Assembly: GCF_017897595.1 (NCBI RefSeq)
Contig: NZ_JAGKIK010000009.1
Span: 1-64,000 of the forward strand
Direction of reading: 5' to 3'
DNA length: 64,000 bases
Source of the DNA: Aquimarina sp. U1-2
GTDB lineage: Bacteria > Bacteroidota > Bacteroidia > Flavobacteriales > Flavobacteriaceae
Part shown: positions 34,233 to 42,778 of the stretch, piece by piece
How positions within the stretch are numbered: the first letter of the stretch is position 1
Layout of the letters: each line of letters begins with the position of its first letter
Program-made: the position numbers and the translations under genes
Notes under the pieces: model-generated
Database searches by the model: none
Told to the model about the DNA's origin: nothing
What the model saw: only the letters and a program-made list of their open reading frames with translations

Positions 34233-35357
34233 TCAGGTATTTTCTGTATTTAGAATTGTGTGAATTCTCTTTTTCTTATTATGATATGTATCGTATAGTT
34301 TTTTTGTAAATATATCGAGCTCTGTGGACACCAACTCTATATATTTTGAGTAGTCCTTTAGGGATTGTGCATTCATTTCTTCATTTTTTATGAGTTGTGT
34401 AAGCCCTAGCATTGTACAGATCGGTTTACGAAGCACATGAGAAATATCGAATGATATTTGTTCAATAGTTTGTTCATACTCCTTTTGTATCGAAATATCC
34501 TGAAGGATGCCATACCAAACTATGGTTCTATCATTTCTAACTTCTCGTTTGGCAACTCCTTTGAACCAAATAATTTTATGATTTGCATCTATAATTCTAA
34601 ATTCTTCTTGCCAAACAGAAGTATACTTTGAGAGATTATAGAGACTATTTTTAATAGCTTCAACATCATCCTCGTGAATTACTTTTAAAAGAAGTCGCGG
34701 ATCAGTCCAAACATCTTGAAAGTTGATATTTAAGTCTATATTATTAATTTCTTCATTTACAAATGTTATAGATTGTTGCAGATTTGTAGCGATTTCATAT
34801 TGAAAAATGATAGCAGGAACCTGATCTGTTAGCCTTTGTAGTCGTTTTGCATTAAATTTAATGGTTTTGGCTTGTTCGATGGTCAATTTTCTTGAATTCA
34901 GGAAATCCATCACCTTTTTTGCAAGCAACTGTAACGCTTTTTTTTGATGTTCAGAAATATGTCTTGGTTTTCTATCAATGATGCATAACGTACCAAGAAC
35001 ATTGCCTAGGGGTGTAACTAACGGCGCCCCAGCATAGAATCTTATGTTAGGATCGCCTACGACTAAAGCATTATCCTTAAACCTTTCGTCGAGCCATGAA
35101 TCTTCTACGACGAGAACTTCTTCGGGGTGGTCAAGAGTGAATTTGCAAAAGGCCTGTTCGATAGGTGTTTCTCTAACTTTTAATCCTTTTACAGCTTTAA
35201 ACCATTGTCGAGAGTCATCAAGCAGTGAAATTAAGGATATAGGCGTTTCACATATAGCTGATGCGATCTCTGCCAGCTCATTCAAATCCTCTTCTGGCAG
35301 AGTATCCATAATATAATACGCTTCTAGATCTTTTAGCCGGTCTTTTTTATCTGTCAT
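34233..35357 (-). CDS. GAF-PAS protein with a kinase dimerisation segment but no ATPase domain
   Basis: A 374-residue cytoplasmic protein. A GAF domain (~20-155, with FKAVKGLKVRETPIEQAFC and FYAGAPLVTPLGNVLGTLCI) is followed by a PAS_3 domain (~180-290) and a segment like a histidine kinase dimerisation helix (~300-350, FDISHVLRKPICTMLGL). The family normally continues with a HATPase domain, but here the gene stops about 30 residues on. It may bind a ligand and dimerise with or inhibit another kinase, or receive phosphate from it. It is transcribed alone; a 16-bp TTACGG/CCGTAA inverted repeat lies 60-75 bp upstream of the start. Confidence 0.8.
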   Translation of the reverse strand: MTDKKDRLKDLEAYYIMDTLPEEDLNELAEIASAICETPISLISLLDDSRQWFKAVKGLKVRETPIEQAFCKFTLDHPEEVLVVEDSWLDERFKDNALVVGDPNIRFYAGAPLVTPLGNVLGTLCIIDRKPRHISEHQKKALQLLAKKVMDFLNSRKLTIEQAKTIKFNAKRLQRLTDQVPAIIFQYEIATNLQQSITFVNEEINNIDLNINFQDVWTDPRLLLKVIHEDDVEAIKNSLYNLSKYTSVWQEEFRIIDANHKIIWFKGVAKREVRNDRTIVWYGILQDISIQKEYEQTIEQISFDISHVLRKPICTMLGLTQLIKNEEMNAQSLKDYSKYIELVSTELDIFTKKLYDTYHNKKKRIHTILNTENT

Positions 35358-35851
35358 ATATCCTTAACGTTTAAAAGAGTCAGATAAGTAAGATACTAAA
35401 TTTGTTTTGATTTATATTACGGGTTACCGTAATTATAGCAATAGCGAAGCATAATGAGTAAAAGATTATAGACCAATTGCTGTTAATTTTACTCAATAAT
35501 TGAGATTCAAATATTCAAAGGTTTGATCGAAATAAAATAGTAACATACCACTGATGAATGTAATGTGATCGTGTCAAAATATACTTTACTTTACCTGTTA
35601 CGAATTATAAATTTCCTATTCAAAATCTGTCAATTGGAGTGCTTCGACCAGAGGAAGAAGTGTATCGAGCCCTTCGACAAGTTCAGGATGACGTAGGATT
35701 TTGGATTTGAAAAGCTTTCTCGATATACCCAATCAAGTTAAGGGCAGGCTAATTTTTCTTCTATGTCATCTCGCAGTCGAGAGGTTATTATGAAAAAATT
35801 ATCAAATTGAAGCTTTTCTTTAATAGTTCTGCCAAAATGAACAGACGGGTT
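35358..35851. other. Intergenic region with REP-like palindromes
   Basis: 494 bp between the TIR and GAF-PAS genes (both minus strand). It includes the inverted repeat TTACGGGTTACCGTAA (35417-35432) in the GAF-PAS promoter region. It also holds CCCTTCGACAAGTTCAGGAT followed by GACG (~35670-35693), part of the GTCATCCTGAAC-type repeat common in Bacteroidota genomes. A related GTCATCTCGCAGTCGAGAGG lies at ~35765. Confidence 0.5.
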
Positions 35852-36838
35852 TTACTTTAAATATTTTGAATGAATCAAATCACAAAATGCTGTTATTTTA
35901 TCAGTATTGCCCTCTCTTGCATTAAAAAAATTAAGAATGCTCATCTCAAAAGGAAGTTTGGCAGAGTAGAGGTAGAGGGGTAATACAATATCATTTCCCT
36001 CTTTTATGTATTTTAAATTACAAAAAGAGTACTCATATCTGCACACCTTAGATTGTACATAAGTATCTGATAAGCATACGATAAAACGTTTAGAGCTAGC
36101 CATAGCTTCATTGATTTTATCCAACCAGTTTGTTCCTATTTCAATATTTTGGGTATCTATAAAAAGGTTAAATGCTCCCCCAAGTTGCTGTTTTAAAAGA
36201 CTTACTTCTGGTTCATTTTTGCGACTGTAACTCACAAAAAAATCATATTTATAATCAATTTTTTGATTTTCTAATAGTTGTCGCTTTTCATCGATTACTT
36301 GTTTTAATAGCGCAACTTTTTGATCATTAATTTCTACAATTTTAATTGTACCAAAAGGTTCTTTTTCTAACCACAACAAACTTGTGTTTATAAGCTCTTT
36401 CACGACTTTGTTGACATCATAGTTTTGTTCGCCGGTCAATAGTAATGGTAGTGCTATACTCTTGATTGAATGACTTTTGGAAATAAAGGTGAGGCTCTGA
36501 AATATTTCTGCAATTTGTGAATAAGGATTTGCTGCTGGATCAGGTTTGGGTTCAAAACACAAAATTCTATCTATATTTTTAAATTTGAGTTTTCTTGAAG
36601 CCCAGCATTGTGTATACGCTCTTAAATCCAATTCTTTATTTTGTGCCAAAATATCAACAGAGCATCCTTTACGGTCCAAAGCTCCTATCAAAGAGGTGGT
36701 CGTAGGAGCATAGTTGTCAGGAAATGCCGAAAGAACTAAGAAATCAATTTTATGAGCCTCAGGAATATTGGTTATATCTCCTTTAAATAATTGTAATGAT
36801 TTTTCAGGAGATAATTGTATTTCGGAGATTAATTGCAT
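35852..36838 (-). CDS. Macro-like / TIR fusion protein, candidate defence protein
   Basis: A 328-residue soluble protein. Residues ~15-172 have the layout of a macro (ADP-ribose-binding) domain: GDIT at 20-23, a DFLVLSA strand and SIALPLLLTG at 127-136, followed by a helix and a closing KIVEI strand. Residues ~197-328 are a TIR domain (YDFFVSYSRKNE, then LFIDTQNIEIGTNWLDKINEAM, then KVCRYEY), with Glu269 at the position of the NADase catalytic glutamate. Bacterial TIR domains make ADP-ribose-type signals from NAD and macro domains bind such products; both occur in Thoeris defence. No partner effector is adjacent. The TIR call is firm; the macro call is by pattern only. Confidence 0.78.
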   Translation of the reverse strand: MQLISEIQLSPEKSLQLFKGDITNIPEAHKIDFLVLSAFPDNYAPTTTSLIGALDRKGCSVDILAQNKELDLRAYTQCWASRKLKFKNIDRILCFEPKPDPAANPYSQIAEIFQSLTFISKSHSIKSIALPLLLTGEQNYDVNKVVKELINTSLLWLEKEPFGTIKIVEINDQKVALLKQVIDEKRQLLENQKIDYKYDFFVSYSRKNEPEVSLLKQQLGGAFNLFIDTQNIEIGTNWLDKINEAMASSKRFIVCLSDTYVQSKVCRYEYSFCNLKYIKEGNDIVLPLYLYSAKLPFEMSILNFFNAREGNTDKITAFCDLIHSKYLK

Positions 36839-37013
36839 CGGTTCGCGTATTCAAATTGCTAGCAAAATAAAGATAACATCTTTTTTAATCAATAGATAGT
36901 AAAATCTGAAAGTCAGTATGAAAACAGTAAAAATAGCGCAATACTTCGATTTAAGGGCTTTTACACCACGATTGATACCCTTAGCAGTATCTAAAAAAGA
37001 TTTTAAACAAAAT

Positions 37014-38636
37014 CTAAGGTACTACCTTCGTATCGATATAAAAATTAGGATCTATCTGCAGCTTATTTCCTGTTAATTTTTCGGTTTGCCAAGCTGTACT
37101 GGGCTGTATCCATTTTGCTTTTTTATCTATAAAAATTCGAACGGGCATATCAAACTCGTCGATTATATTACTATATCTATATTTTAAATTGCCATTGGCG
37201 AAATGATATTCTAAAGTTGGTATTTTTGTAGTTCTCAAATATTGATCAAAAAAATTGGTGAGATCAATTTTTGTTTGACTACTTAGGTATGCTTCTATTT
37301 GTTGTGTGGTGACCGTTTGGTGATAAAATACCTCGTTTACACCTCGAAGGATTGATCGCCACAGCTCATCATCACCTATAAGCTGTCTTAGCGTGAGCAG
37401 CATATTCGCTCCTTTATAGTACATATCTGAAGATCCTTCTTGATTCACATGGTACGTGCCGATAATTGGGCGATCATTATTAATCATCTTTCGTGTACCT
37501 CTAATATATTCTTCTGCTGCTGTTTTTCCATAATAATATTCAAGAAACAAACTTTCAGAATATGCCGTAAAACTTTCGTGTATCCACATATCTGCAGCAT
37601 CTTTATAGGTAATATTATTGGCGAACCATTCGTGACCTGCTTCATGTATGATGATAAAATCGAATTTCATACCCCAGCCAGATCCCGAGAGATCTCTCCC
37701 CTGGTATCCGTTACGATATTGGTTTCCATAGGTAACCGAACTTTGATGTTCCATCCCCAAATAAGGTACTTCAACCAATTTGAAACTATCTTCGTAAAAG
37801 GGATAGGGGCCAAACCAATGTTCAAATGCTTTCATCATTTTAGGAGCATCTTTAAACTGTTTTTTTGCTTTCTTCAGATTATATTTTAAAACATAATAAT
37901 CCATATCCAACGTTCCTTTTTCTCCCTCATATTGTTCGCCAAAATGCACATAATCTCCTATATTGATATTTACACCGTAATTATTGATAGGGTTGCTCAC
38001 AAACCAATGAAAAGTTTTGGTTTTTTCAAAGGTTTCTACCTTGCGAAGTCTACCATTAGATACATTGATTAAAGATTTAGGTACATTTACACTAATCAAT
38101 AAGCTATCGACCTCATCATACATATGATCTTTGTTTGGCCACCAAACACTTGCCCCTAAACCCTGGCAGGATGACGCTATAAAATGATTGCCGTTTTTAT
38201 CTTTAGTCCACGAAATTCCGCCATCCCACGGGGCATTAACAGCTTCTCTAGGATTGCCACTATAATATACTTCAATACTCTCAATGCTTCCTTTTTTTTG
38301 TTTTTTTGAAAGTGTTATAAAATGTGCATTGCCCTCAGATTTAACATTCAGTATAGCATTACCTTGTATAGCCTTTTCTAAGGTTAAAGGAGACTGCAGA
38401 TCTATTTGTAAGACTTGTTGCTCTTTTAAAACTTTATAGTGGATTGTGTTCTTACCTGAAATATATTTACGATCAGGTTCTACCCGGATGTCCAAATGAT
38501 AATATATCACATCCCACCATTCACGTTCTGGAGTGATTGATCCTCGTAGCGTATCTTGTCGAGTAAATTGTTGTTCTTGAGAAAATAAATGAACTGTTTG
38601 TAATACTATAAAAAAAAATATAACTATTCTATTCAT
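37014..38636 (-). CDS. Secreted M1-family zinc aminopeptidase
   Basis: The start at 38636 (MNRIVIFFFIVLQTVHLFSQ, a signal peptide) is chosen over an ATG 21 bp upstream that overlaps the symporter gene. Residues: zinc ligands His331 and His335 in HEAGHEWF, catalytic Glu332 and third ligand Glu354 (18 residues after the second His). The exopeptidase motif is the variant LGMEHQS. At about 540 residues it is short, having the N-terminal saddle and catalytic domains but not the long C-terminal domain. It lies 17 bp after the symporter gene at the end of a four-gene operon next to susC, suggesting a role in using peptide-linked material such as cuticle chitin (inferred). Confidence 0.9.
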   Translation of the reverse strand: MNRIVIFFFIVLQTVHLFSQEQQFTRQDTLRGSITPEREWWDVIYYHLDIRVEPDRKYISGKNTIHYKVLKEQQVLQIDLQSPLTLEKAIQGNAILNVKSEGNAHFITLSKKQKKGSIESIEVYYSGNPREAVNAPWDGGISWTKDKNGNHFIASSCQGLGASVWWPNKDHMYDEVDSLLISVNVPKSLINVSNGRLRKVETFEKTKTFHWFVSNPINNYGVNINIGDYVHFGEQYEGEKGTLDMDYYVLKYNLKKAKKQFKDAPKMMKAFEHWFGPYPFYEDSFKLVEVPYLGMEHQSSVTYGNQYRNGYQGRDLSGSGWGMKFDFIIIHEAGHEWFANNITYKDAADMWIHESFTAYSESLFLEYYYGKTAAEEYIRGTRKMINNDRPIIGTYHVNQEGSSDMYYKGANMLLTLRQLIGDDELWRSILRGVNEVFYHQTVTTQQIEAYLSSQTKIDLTNFFDQYLRTTKIPTLEYHFANGNLKYRYSNIIDEFDMPVRIFIDKKAKWIQPSTAWQTEKLTGNKLQIDPNFYIDTKVVP

Positions 38637-38653
38637 TATGGATTGCTTAAAAA

Positions 38654-40594
38654 TCACAAAATAGTAGTTTTAATTTTCTTCCACAACTTACTTAGAACTA
38701 ATGTTGCAATGATCACTATGATTGACACAATAATGGCAAGAGTGTATCGACCATAAATCCAATATCCTGTAGCAAAAAGAACCCCATAAATCAAAATACA
38801 ACCTACCAACATGGCCAGTATGCCTGAAGGAACACTCCAGGTACCATCATCGGTTTGTATATGTTTTTGTTGAGCTTTGGCCGCTTTTAGAATCACTTTC
38901 CAACCCGGTCCGCCAGGCTGTGTTTTCTTATAAAAATTGAATAACACACTTTGAGTTTCTGGTTTAGTGGCATAGGTGACTAATAACCAAATAATTGTAG
39001 TGATACCAACGACAAGCAGATACTTTGACCATCCTGGTAGCATACCCTTTTGGAACAAAGTCATATCAACAGATTCTAAACTAAAGATAACAGAAACAAT
39101 ACCAGAGGCGAACATTCCCGAGATTTCACTCCATGCATTGATGCGCCACCAAAACCAACGCAGTATAAATATCAACCCGGTGCCGGCACCAAACATGATG
39201 ATGTAATCAAAAATTTGCTTTGCGTTTGTAAGTTTCAACGCGAGTACAGTGCTGATCAGCATTAATAAAGCGGTAGAAATTCGACCGACTCTTACTAATT
39301 CTTTTTCAGATGCATTTTTATTGACTTGTTGTATGTAAAAATCGTTTACGATATACGAAGACCCCCAGTTAAGGTGTGTTGAAATAGTAGACATAAACGC
39401 AGCAATTAATGAAGCTAACACCAAACCTAATAAGCCAGATGGTAATCGAGTAAGCATCGCTGAATATGCCAGGTCATGACCAATTTTATCTTTCTGTACT
39501 TTGTCCTCCGGAAAAGCTTGTCGTATGGCCGTCAATCCTTCTGAAGCAAAATAGTACGTATCCATTTGTGTTTTTTCTTCTTCGGTGAGTGCTCTCGTAC
39601 TTTCCAACTTTTGCATTTGAGCATAATTGTATTGAGCATCTTGCATGGTATGGATATCATCTTTTGGATATAACACCAATGATGCTAGTGCTACCAGTAT
39701 CCAGGGCCACGGGCGAATAGCATAATGCATGATATTGAAGAAGAAAGTAGCTCCTATCGCATGATTTTCATTTTTTGCAGCGAGCATACGCTGAGCGATA
39801 TAACCACCACCACCGGGTTCTCCGCCAGGATACCAAGAACTCCACCATTGTACTGCCAAAGGAATAATAAGCAGTGTGATGAGCAACTCTGTATTATCAA
39901 AATCAGGTAGCAAAGAAATCTTATCGATGACTTGTGGGTGGCTAATAAGGTTAGTTATACCATTAACTTCGGGGAGATTGATACAATAATAAGCTGCACC
40001 AATAGCCCCGATCATGGCTGTAAAAAACAAGACAAAATCAGTATATACAACACCTCTAAAACCTCCTACTGCACTAAATACTACGGTAATCACTGCTGCG
40101 ATACCAACTGTGTATAAAGGGTCAAGCCCGAGCATTACCTGACTAATTTTTATTGCGGCCAATGTAACACCAGACATCGCCAAAACATTAAAAATGACAC
40201 CGAGATACAGGGCTCTAAAACCTCGTAAAAAATGAGCAGGTTTTCCTCCGTACCTTAAATCATAAAACTCTATATCGGTTTTAACGTTAGACTTTCGCCA
40301 TAATTTAGCATACACAAAAACGGTAAGTAATCCTGTAATTAAAAAAGCCCACCAAGCCCAATTTCCTGACACACCACCTTTGCGAACAATATCGGTAACA
40401 AGGTTTGGGGTATCTGTTGAGAATGTAGTAGCAACCATTGATAGCCCCAAGAGCCACCAGGGCATATTGCGACCAGAAAGAAAGAATTCGCTGGTATTTT
40501 TTCCTGATTTTTTGGAAACAACTATGCCGATAATAAGGGTAAGCGCAAAAAATGAGAAAATGAGAATAAGGTCAAGTGTTGATAATGTGATCAT
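38654..40594 (-). CDS. Sodium:solute symporter (SSS family)
   Basis: A 646-residue polytopic protein with about 14 hydrophobic segments, starting MITLSTLDLILIFSFFALTL. SSS features include the KNTSEFFLSGRNMPWWLLGLSM segment and FRGVVYTDFVLFF. It carries a large loop around residues 310-370. SSS proteins import sugars, amino acids or other solutes with sodium. Twelve bp separate it from the LytTR regulator upstream, so it is in the operon with the LytS/LytTR pair and is probably their target. Import of GlcNAc or chitobiose after GH18/GH20 action is the natural guess, but the sequence alone does not give the substrate. Confidence 0.88.
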   Translation of the reverse strand: MITLSTLDLILIFSFFALTLIIGIVVSKKSGKNTSEFFLSGRNMPWWLLGLSMVATTFSTDTPNLVTDIVRKGGVSGNWAWWAFLITGLLTVFVYAKLWRKSNVKTDIEFYDLRYGGKPAHFLRGFRALYLGVIFNVLAMSGVTLAAIKISQVMLGLDPLYTVGIAAVITVVFSAVGGFRGVVYTDFVLFFTAMIGAIGAAYYCINLPEVNGITNLISHPQVIDKISLLPDFDNTELLITLLIIPLAVQWWSSWYPGGEPGGGGYIAQRMLAAKNENHAIGATFFFNIMHYAIRPWPWILVALASLVLYPKDDIHTMQDAQYNYAQMQKLESTRALTEEEKTQMDTYYFASEGLTAIRQAFPEDKVQKDKIGHDLAYSAMLTRLPSGLLGLVLASLIAAFMSTISTHLNWGSSYIVNDFYIQQVNKNASEKELVRVGRISTALLMLISTVLALKLTNAKQIFDYIIMFGAGTGLIFILRWFWWRINAWSEISGMFASGIVSVIFSLESVDMTLFQKGMLPGWSKYLLVVGITTIIWLLVTYATKPETQSVLFNFYKKTQPGGPGWKVILKAAKAQQKHIQTDDGTWSVPSGILAMLVGCILIYGVLFATGYWIYGRYTLAIIVSIIVIIATLVLSKLWKKIKTTIL

Positions 40595-40606
40595 TTAAAT
40601 GATTTT

Positions 40607-41332
40607 TTAGACGTGTAAGTCTTTGTTGTTATTAAAAATGGTTTCTTTGACATGTTTTACGTAATTGCGCCCAATGGGAATTTTCTTGGTTCCAATTTCA
40701 ATTAAATTTCCTTCTACAGATTTTATTTTATCAATGGCTATAGTATACGATCGATGTACTCGTATAAAGTTTGATGCAGGAAGTTCTTCAGTAATTCCCG
40801 TAAGTGATTTATGAACGAGATAGTTTTCTTGGTTGGTAATCACCTTAATATAGTCTTTTAGACTTTCAATAAACAATATATCTTTCAATACTATTTTTAC
40901 TAGTTTCTTATCAACTTTAAGAAAAATGAATGGGTCTTTGTTTCCCAGATATTCATTGTTTTTACTATGATTTTGATTCAATACTTGATTTAGTTTATTT
41001 ATCGTTTTCAAAAATCGATTAAACGGAATAGGTTTAACCAAGTAATCAAGAACGTCTAACTCAAAACTCTCGACTGCATATTCGCGATAAGCCGTAGTAA
41101 TGATAATATGATATTTATGTCTACTATTTTTGATAAAATCCAATCCGCTCATGCCAGGCATATTGATATCCAGAAAAACGGCGTTAATATTTCCGCTCTC
41201 AATCGTTTGTAAGGCATCCAAAGGATTGTTGAACGTATCAATCAATTCAATATTCTTAAATTCTGAAAGATGAGATTCTATAACCTTAATAGCCAATGGT
41301 TCGTCGTCTATAATTATGCATTTGATACTCAT
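40607..41332 (-). CDS. LytTR-type response regulator
   Basis: A 241-residue protein with an N-terminal receiver (phospho-acceptor Asp in AVFLDINMPGMSG, ~54; conserved Lys in LVKPI) and a C-terminal LytTR DNA-binding domain (~135-235, with IESLKDYIKV and FIRVHRSY). Its ATG overlaps the stop of the LytS-type kinase by 4 bp, so the two form a coupled pair. It is a clear paralogue of the regulator at 57314. Likely activates the divergent susCD promoter and/or its own operon (inferred). Confidence 0.92.
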   Translation of the reverse strand: MSIKCIIIDDEPLAIKVIESHLSEFKNIELIDTFNNPLDALQTIESGNINAVFLDINMPGMSGLDFIKNSRHKYHIIITTAYREYAVESFELDVLDYLVKPIPFNRFLKTINKLNQVLNQNHSKNNEYLGNKDPFIFLKVDKKLVKIVLKDILFIESLKDYIKVITNQENYLVHKSLTGITEELPASNFIRVHRSYTIAIDKIKSVEGNLIEIGTKKIPIGRNYVKHVKETIFNNNKDLHV

Positions 41333-42378
41333 AATATTGGAATTTTTAGTAGCACATTGTAAGTATTGTCAATAATCTTTGTTTCCAATACATATCGATT
41401 TTTGTATAGTAATTCTAAGCGTCTTTTAATATTTTCAATCCCAATCCCATGTTTTTTTATAATCTGATTATGTAAGTTAAAATTGTTTTCAGCTTTAAAT
41501 ATAAGTTGTTCGTCTTTTAAATTTTCAAAATAGATACTCAAGGCTATGTCGTTATTGTTTTTTGCACCGTGTTTAAAACAATTCTCTATGAAGGGAAGTA
41601 GTAATAGGGGAGGAATAGTGATATCGTCGATGTCTCCTTTAATTTCGATTTTTGAAGAAATTCTATTTCCATACCTCAACTCTTCTAATTCCAGGTAACT
41701 ATTAATATAATTAATTTCACTAAGCAAGCCGATTTTAGACTCTTTAACATCATAAAGTACATACTGCATAATTTCAGATAATTTTAGCACTACGTCAGAC
41801 GCTTTTTCAGACTTCTCTATAATCAATGCATAAAGATTGTTTAGTGTATTGAAGAAAAAGTGTGGCTGGATCTGAGATTTTAAATATTTTAGTTCAGTTT
41901 GTAATTGAAGCTCTCTAAGAGACTCATTTTTTTTGCGTTCTGTAATCCAATCTACTGTTAATTTTATAGCGGTTACTAGAGCTACTACGTAAAGTTCCCC
42001 AATAATAACAGCCAAAATGTGATTAAAGCTAAAAGCTTCTTGGTTGCCAATAGCTTCTGGCCATATATTTTTGGTAACCAATATATAGTTAAGTCCTGTT
42101 CGAACCACATACACTATAATTAGACTGAGCACTAAAAAAATAACATAAAGAAAAAACCTTCTTTTCAAAATAAATTTTGGGATCAAATACCAGATGTTAA
42201 AATAGACCAAAAGGATATGGATTGGAAACTCTACCAAATTCGATTTTAAAGAGTACATGTAATCACCAAAGTAGCTTCCCCAACGTATAAAATTAATCAT
42301 GAAGTAGCACAGCCAAAATAGGAAATGATATTTTGGCGAAATAGGATTATTATATGCTTGAGATATTTTTGTAAGCAT
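41329..42378 (-). CDS. LytS-type sensor histidine kinase
   Basis: A 349-residue protein with four membrane helices in the first ~135 residues, a coiled linker, and a His_kinase domain with QPHFFFNTLNNLYALI, followed by a HATPase (PFIENCFKHGAKN, GIGIENIKRRLELLY). It has no large extracellular sensor, so the signal is sensed in the membrane or through a partner. It is the first gene of the leftward operon and is divergent from susC (400 bp between starts). It is closely similar along its length to the kinase at 62708. Confidence 0.92.
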   Translation of the reverse strand: MLTKISQAYNNPISPKYHFLFWLCYFMINFIRWGSYFGDYMYSLKSNLVEFPIHILLVYFNIWYLIPKFILKRRFFLYVIFLVLSLIIVYVVRTGLNYILVTKNIWPEAIGNQEAFSFNHILAVIIGELYVVALVTAIKLTVDWITERKKNESLRELQLQTELKYLKSQIQPHFFFNTLNNLYALIIEKSEKASDVVLKLSEIMQYVLYDVKESKIGLLSEINYINSYLELEELRYGNRISSKIEIKGDIDDITIPPLLLLPFIENCFKHGAKNNNDIALSIYFENLKDEQLIFKAENNFNLHNQIIKKHGIGIENIKRRLELLYKNRYVLETKIIDNTYNVLLKIPIL

Positions 42379-42618
42379 GCTATAGTATTCTTTTTTTGTG
42401 AAAAAATGTTAAAAAACGTGAAAAAATTATGTGTTTTTTTACTTAAAACCAAAATAGTTACCGAATTAATTTAAAAAGTGTAAATCTGTAAATCACTTGT
42501 ATCTAAAAAAGTGTTGTTTGTTGTTTTTTTTCTGCTGTTTGGATATTTAATTTCCATTTTAAATTTATTCAGATATACCTTTAGAAAAGAATAATCAAAC
42601 AAATTCAATCTTAATTTC

Positions 42619-42693
42619 ATGAGACGAATAGTAATAAATTTTAAAATTTCTTCACAAAAGGGAATGTCTAGAATTTTTAAGATGAGAGCGTAG
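42619..42693 (+). CDS. Frameshifted leader peptide before susC, cassette copy 3
   Basis: Starts MRRIVINFK like the other leaders, but one A is missing from the A-run (four instead of five). The frame then changes to ISSQKGMSRIFKMRA and the stop becomes the TAG at 42691, inside the hairpin at 42684. The 24-codon ORF would therefore carry the ribosome into the structure instead of stopping 12 nt before it. Confidence 0.5.
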   Translation: MRRIVINFKISSQKGMSRIFKMRA

Positions 42694-42778
42694 CGGTTAG
42701 ATGTGTTCTTAATCTGCCTACCTACGTAGTAGGTTTTTTAATTATTTCGTTTTCAAGAATTTAAAAACATTTAAACGT
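42684..42778 (+). promoter_or_regulatory. Attenuator-like leader before susC, cassette copy 3
   Basis: The ancestral hairpin (42684-42710) is kept but weakened by several G-U pairs. A 21-nt insertion has added a second hairpin, CCTAC / GTAGG (42717-42733), directly followed by TTTTTT, a cleaner intrinsic terminator than in the other copies. The remainder to the susC ATG is the conserved block ending ATTTAAACGTATG. Confidence 0.6.

Noticed and set aside
37440..37889. 149-codon plus-strand ORF in the M1 peptidase gene
   Set aside because: Antisense shadow covering the zinc-site codons of the M1 peptidase.
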